Below are positions 62,835 through 64,000 of a stretch of 64,000 nt of DNA, in pieces (position 1 is the stretch's first letter; every line of letters begins with the position of its first letter). The stretch covers positions 51,990,947 to 52,054,946 of the forward strand of contig OZ035998.1 in the NCBI GenBank assembly GCA_964035015.1, given 5' to 3'. The stretch is from Corallium rubrum (lineage: Eukaryota; Cnidaria; Anthozoa; Scleralcyonacea; Coralliidae). The notes beneath the pieces are model-generated. The model saw only the letters and a list, made by a program, of their open reading frames with translations. It did no database searches and had not been told where the DNA came from. Both the position numbers and the translations under genes were made by a program.

Positions 62835-64000
62835 CTAACGTCTCGGTGTTTGGATATCCTGTTATAAAATAACATGTATGCTACGCAAGCGCTGATTGGT
62901 CAATACCCATGTTTGGATCAGGCTATCCAAACACGGAAATTTGCAAGTAATTTTGAGTGACGCCTTTTATAGACTTTAATCTAATTTTTTTAGTACTGCA
63001 TAACACAAATAAAATAGCATTGTAATTACTAAAATAGTATTGGTAACTACAGGTATGTGCATAAGGGCTTCAACAGGGAAAAGTTTTAAATAAGCGACGG
63101 CGAATAACTAATTGTCGAATTACAAGCAAACAAATAATTTCTTGAACGAATCTTAAAGTTAAAAAAAACACCGTCTTCGAGTCTTTTTCAGGCATTAAAA
63201 AACAACAACACTATGTTTATATACTGTGAGAGAACTATAACCAAGCATGAAATTGTTTTGCGGCCCTGTTGTGTTCAAGAGCCAAGCTAAACTTGCTAAA
63301 ATATACGGTAGTTCGTACTTTAATATGGTAAACAATACAACGTGATTTGGAAAGTACACGTTTTGAAAACGATCTTTAAACAGAATAACATTCTGTACAA
63401 ATACCTTTCATTTTCTTGGCTGATGAACTCACTTGGTAAAAGAAAAAGACTTTGTCGATATGAAGTAAAATACCCAAGAGCTCTCGACATAAAATCCAAA
63501 TCTGGCGATAAAAATATTTTTTCGGAAGCTTCAGTTTCAGCGGCTTTTTACGGCTAAGAATATTTTTCTTGTATTTGCTCTAAAACCACGAGCCAGACGC
63601 TGAGGCAGTTGATTCTAGCAATGTTTAAGCGTTTTCCTAATAATATCCGCTGTTTTCGATGGCCAGAGTTCACTTCTTTATTGACATTCCCATCTTTAAT
63701 GTTGAATTTGTTGGCAAAATAATTTTCGGATTACTTTCTTTCTCGTTTCGCTCGCCCTGCAGCTCGACACCAGGACGTTACAAGGCGAAATGTGATTGGT
63801 TGTTGATGAATTTTGGGAGAATATGTATTCCTATCACTATTTTTTTTCACAAAATCTGTTATTTTATTGTCGGTCATTTTATAAAAGAAATACCTAATGG
63901 GTTTCCATGTTTGGATAGCCTGATCCAAACACTCGGGATGTTGCTCGACTTTCTAAAGCTAAAAAACACTCGCCTGGCGGCTCGTGTTTTTTTACGCTTT
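62835..64000. repeat. Fold-back elements with TTTGGAT..ATCCAAAC, cut by the window end
   Basis: tgtttggatcaggctatcca (62911) mirrors tggatagcctgatccaaaca (63911), about 1 kb apart. tttggatatcctg near 62850 matches 20200-20280. At 63950-63997 ctaaaaaacactcg pairs with cgtgtttttt. The 63342-63557 open frame has no motif. No exon. Confidence 0.5.

Overview
The window is AT-rich animal DNA. It has GT-AG introns and is crowded with fold-back elements, SINEs, LINE relics and satellites. The organism is probably a cnidarian, perhaps an anthozoan. That is an inference from the repeat style and the protein modules; nothing in the window fixes the species.

The only host gene I can support lies on the plus strand from 3342 to 54856 and continues past both window edges. 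I reconstruct 29 internal exons (4167 nt of coding sequence, about 1389 codons) with no start or stop codon in view. They encode a modular extracellular protein: six calcium-binding-type EGF modules (3342-14783), six Calx-beta modules each split over two exons (15034-41460), then eleven more EGF modules (42874-54856). Every EGF exon is phase 1-1. Every Calx-beta pair is 1-2 then 2-1. The reading frame closes across all junctions.

Almost everything else is repetitive. Introns carry tandem arrays: two different 19-bp minisatellites, a 25-bp array, a 31/32-bp array, a 94-bp hairpin unit, and many 4-, 5- and 7-bp arrays. They also carry palindromic MITE-like elements, several with exact target duplications (8-bp hAT-like at 6163 and 52910; TTAA-flanked at 35967 and 60190; TA-flanked at 24573 and 39760; 11-bp flanks at 52993). 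There are three 5S-rRNA-derived SINE copies, two tRNA-derived SINE families, and LINE relics at 29291, 45028, 55831, 59708 and 62440.

The 3' part (54857-64000) has no recognisable host exon. Its main occupant is a minus-strand non-LTR retrotransposon with an uninterrupted reverse transcriptase and a restriction-like endonuclease. It sits inside an (ATT)n array, and that array is itself the 3' tail of another LINE.

The observations most worth following are: the microsatellite-nested endonuclease LINE; a perfectly homogeneous 19-bp minisatellite that appears to have grown from one arm of a hammerhead-like fold-back element; a palindromic element whose loop has flipped orientation between copies; a tandem duplication of a splice donor; and a short palindromic motif that recurs beside many of the fold-back elements.
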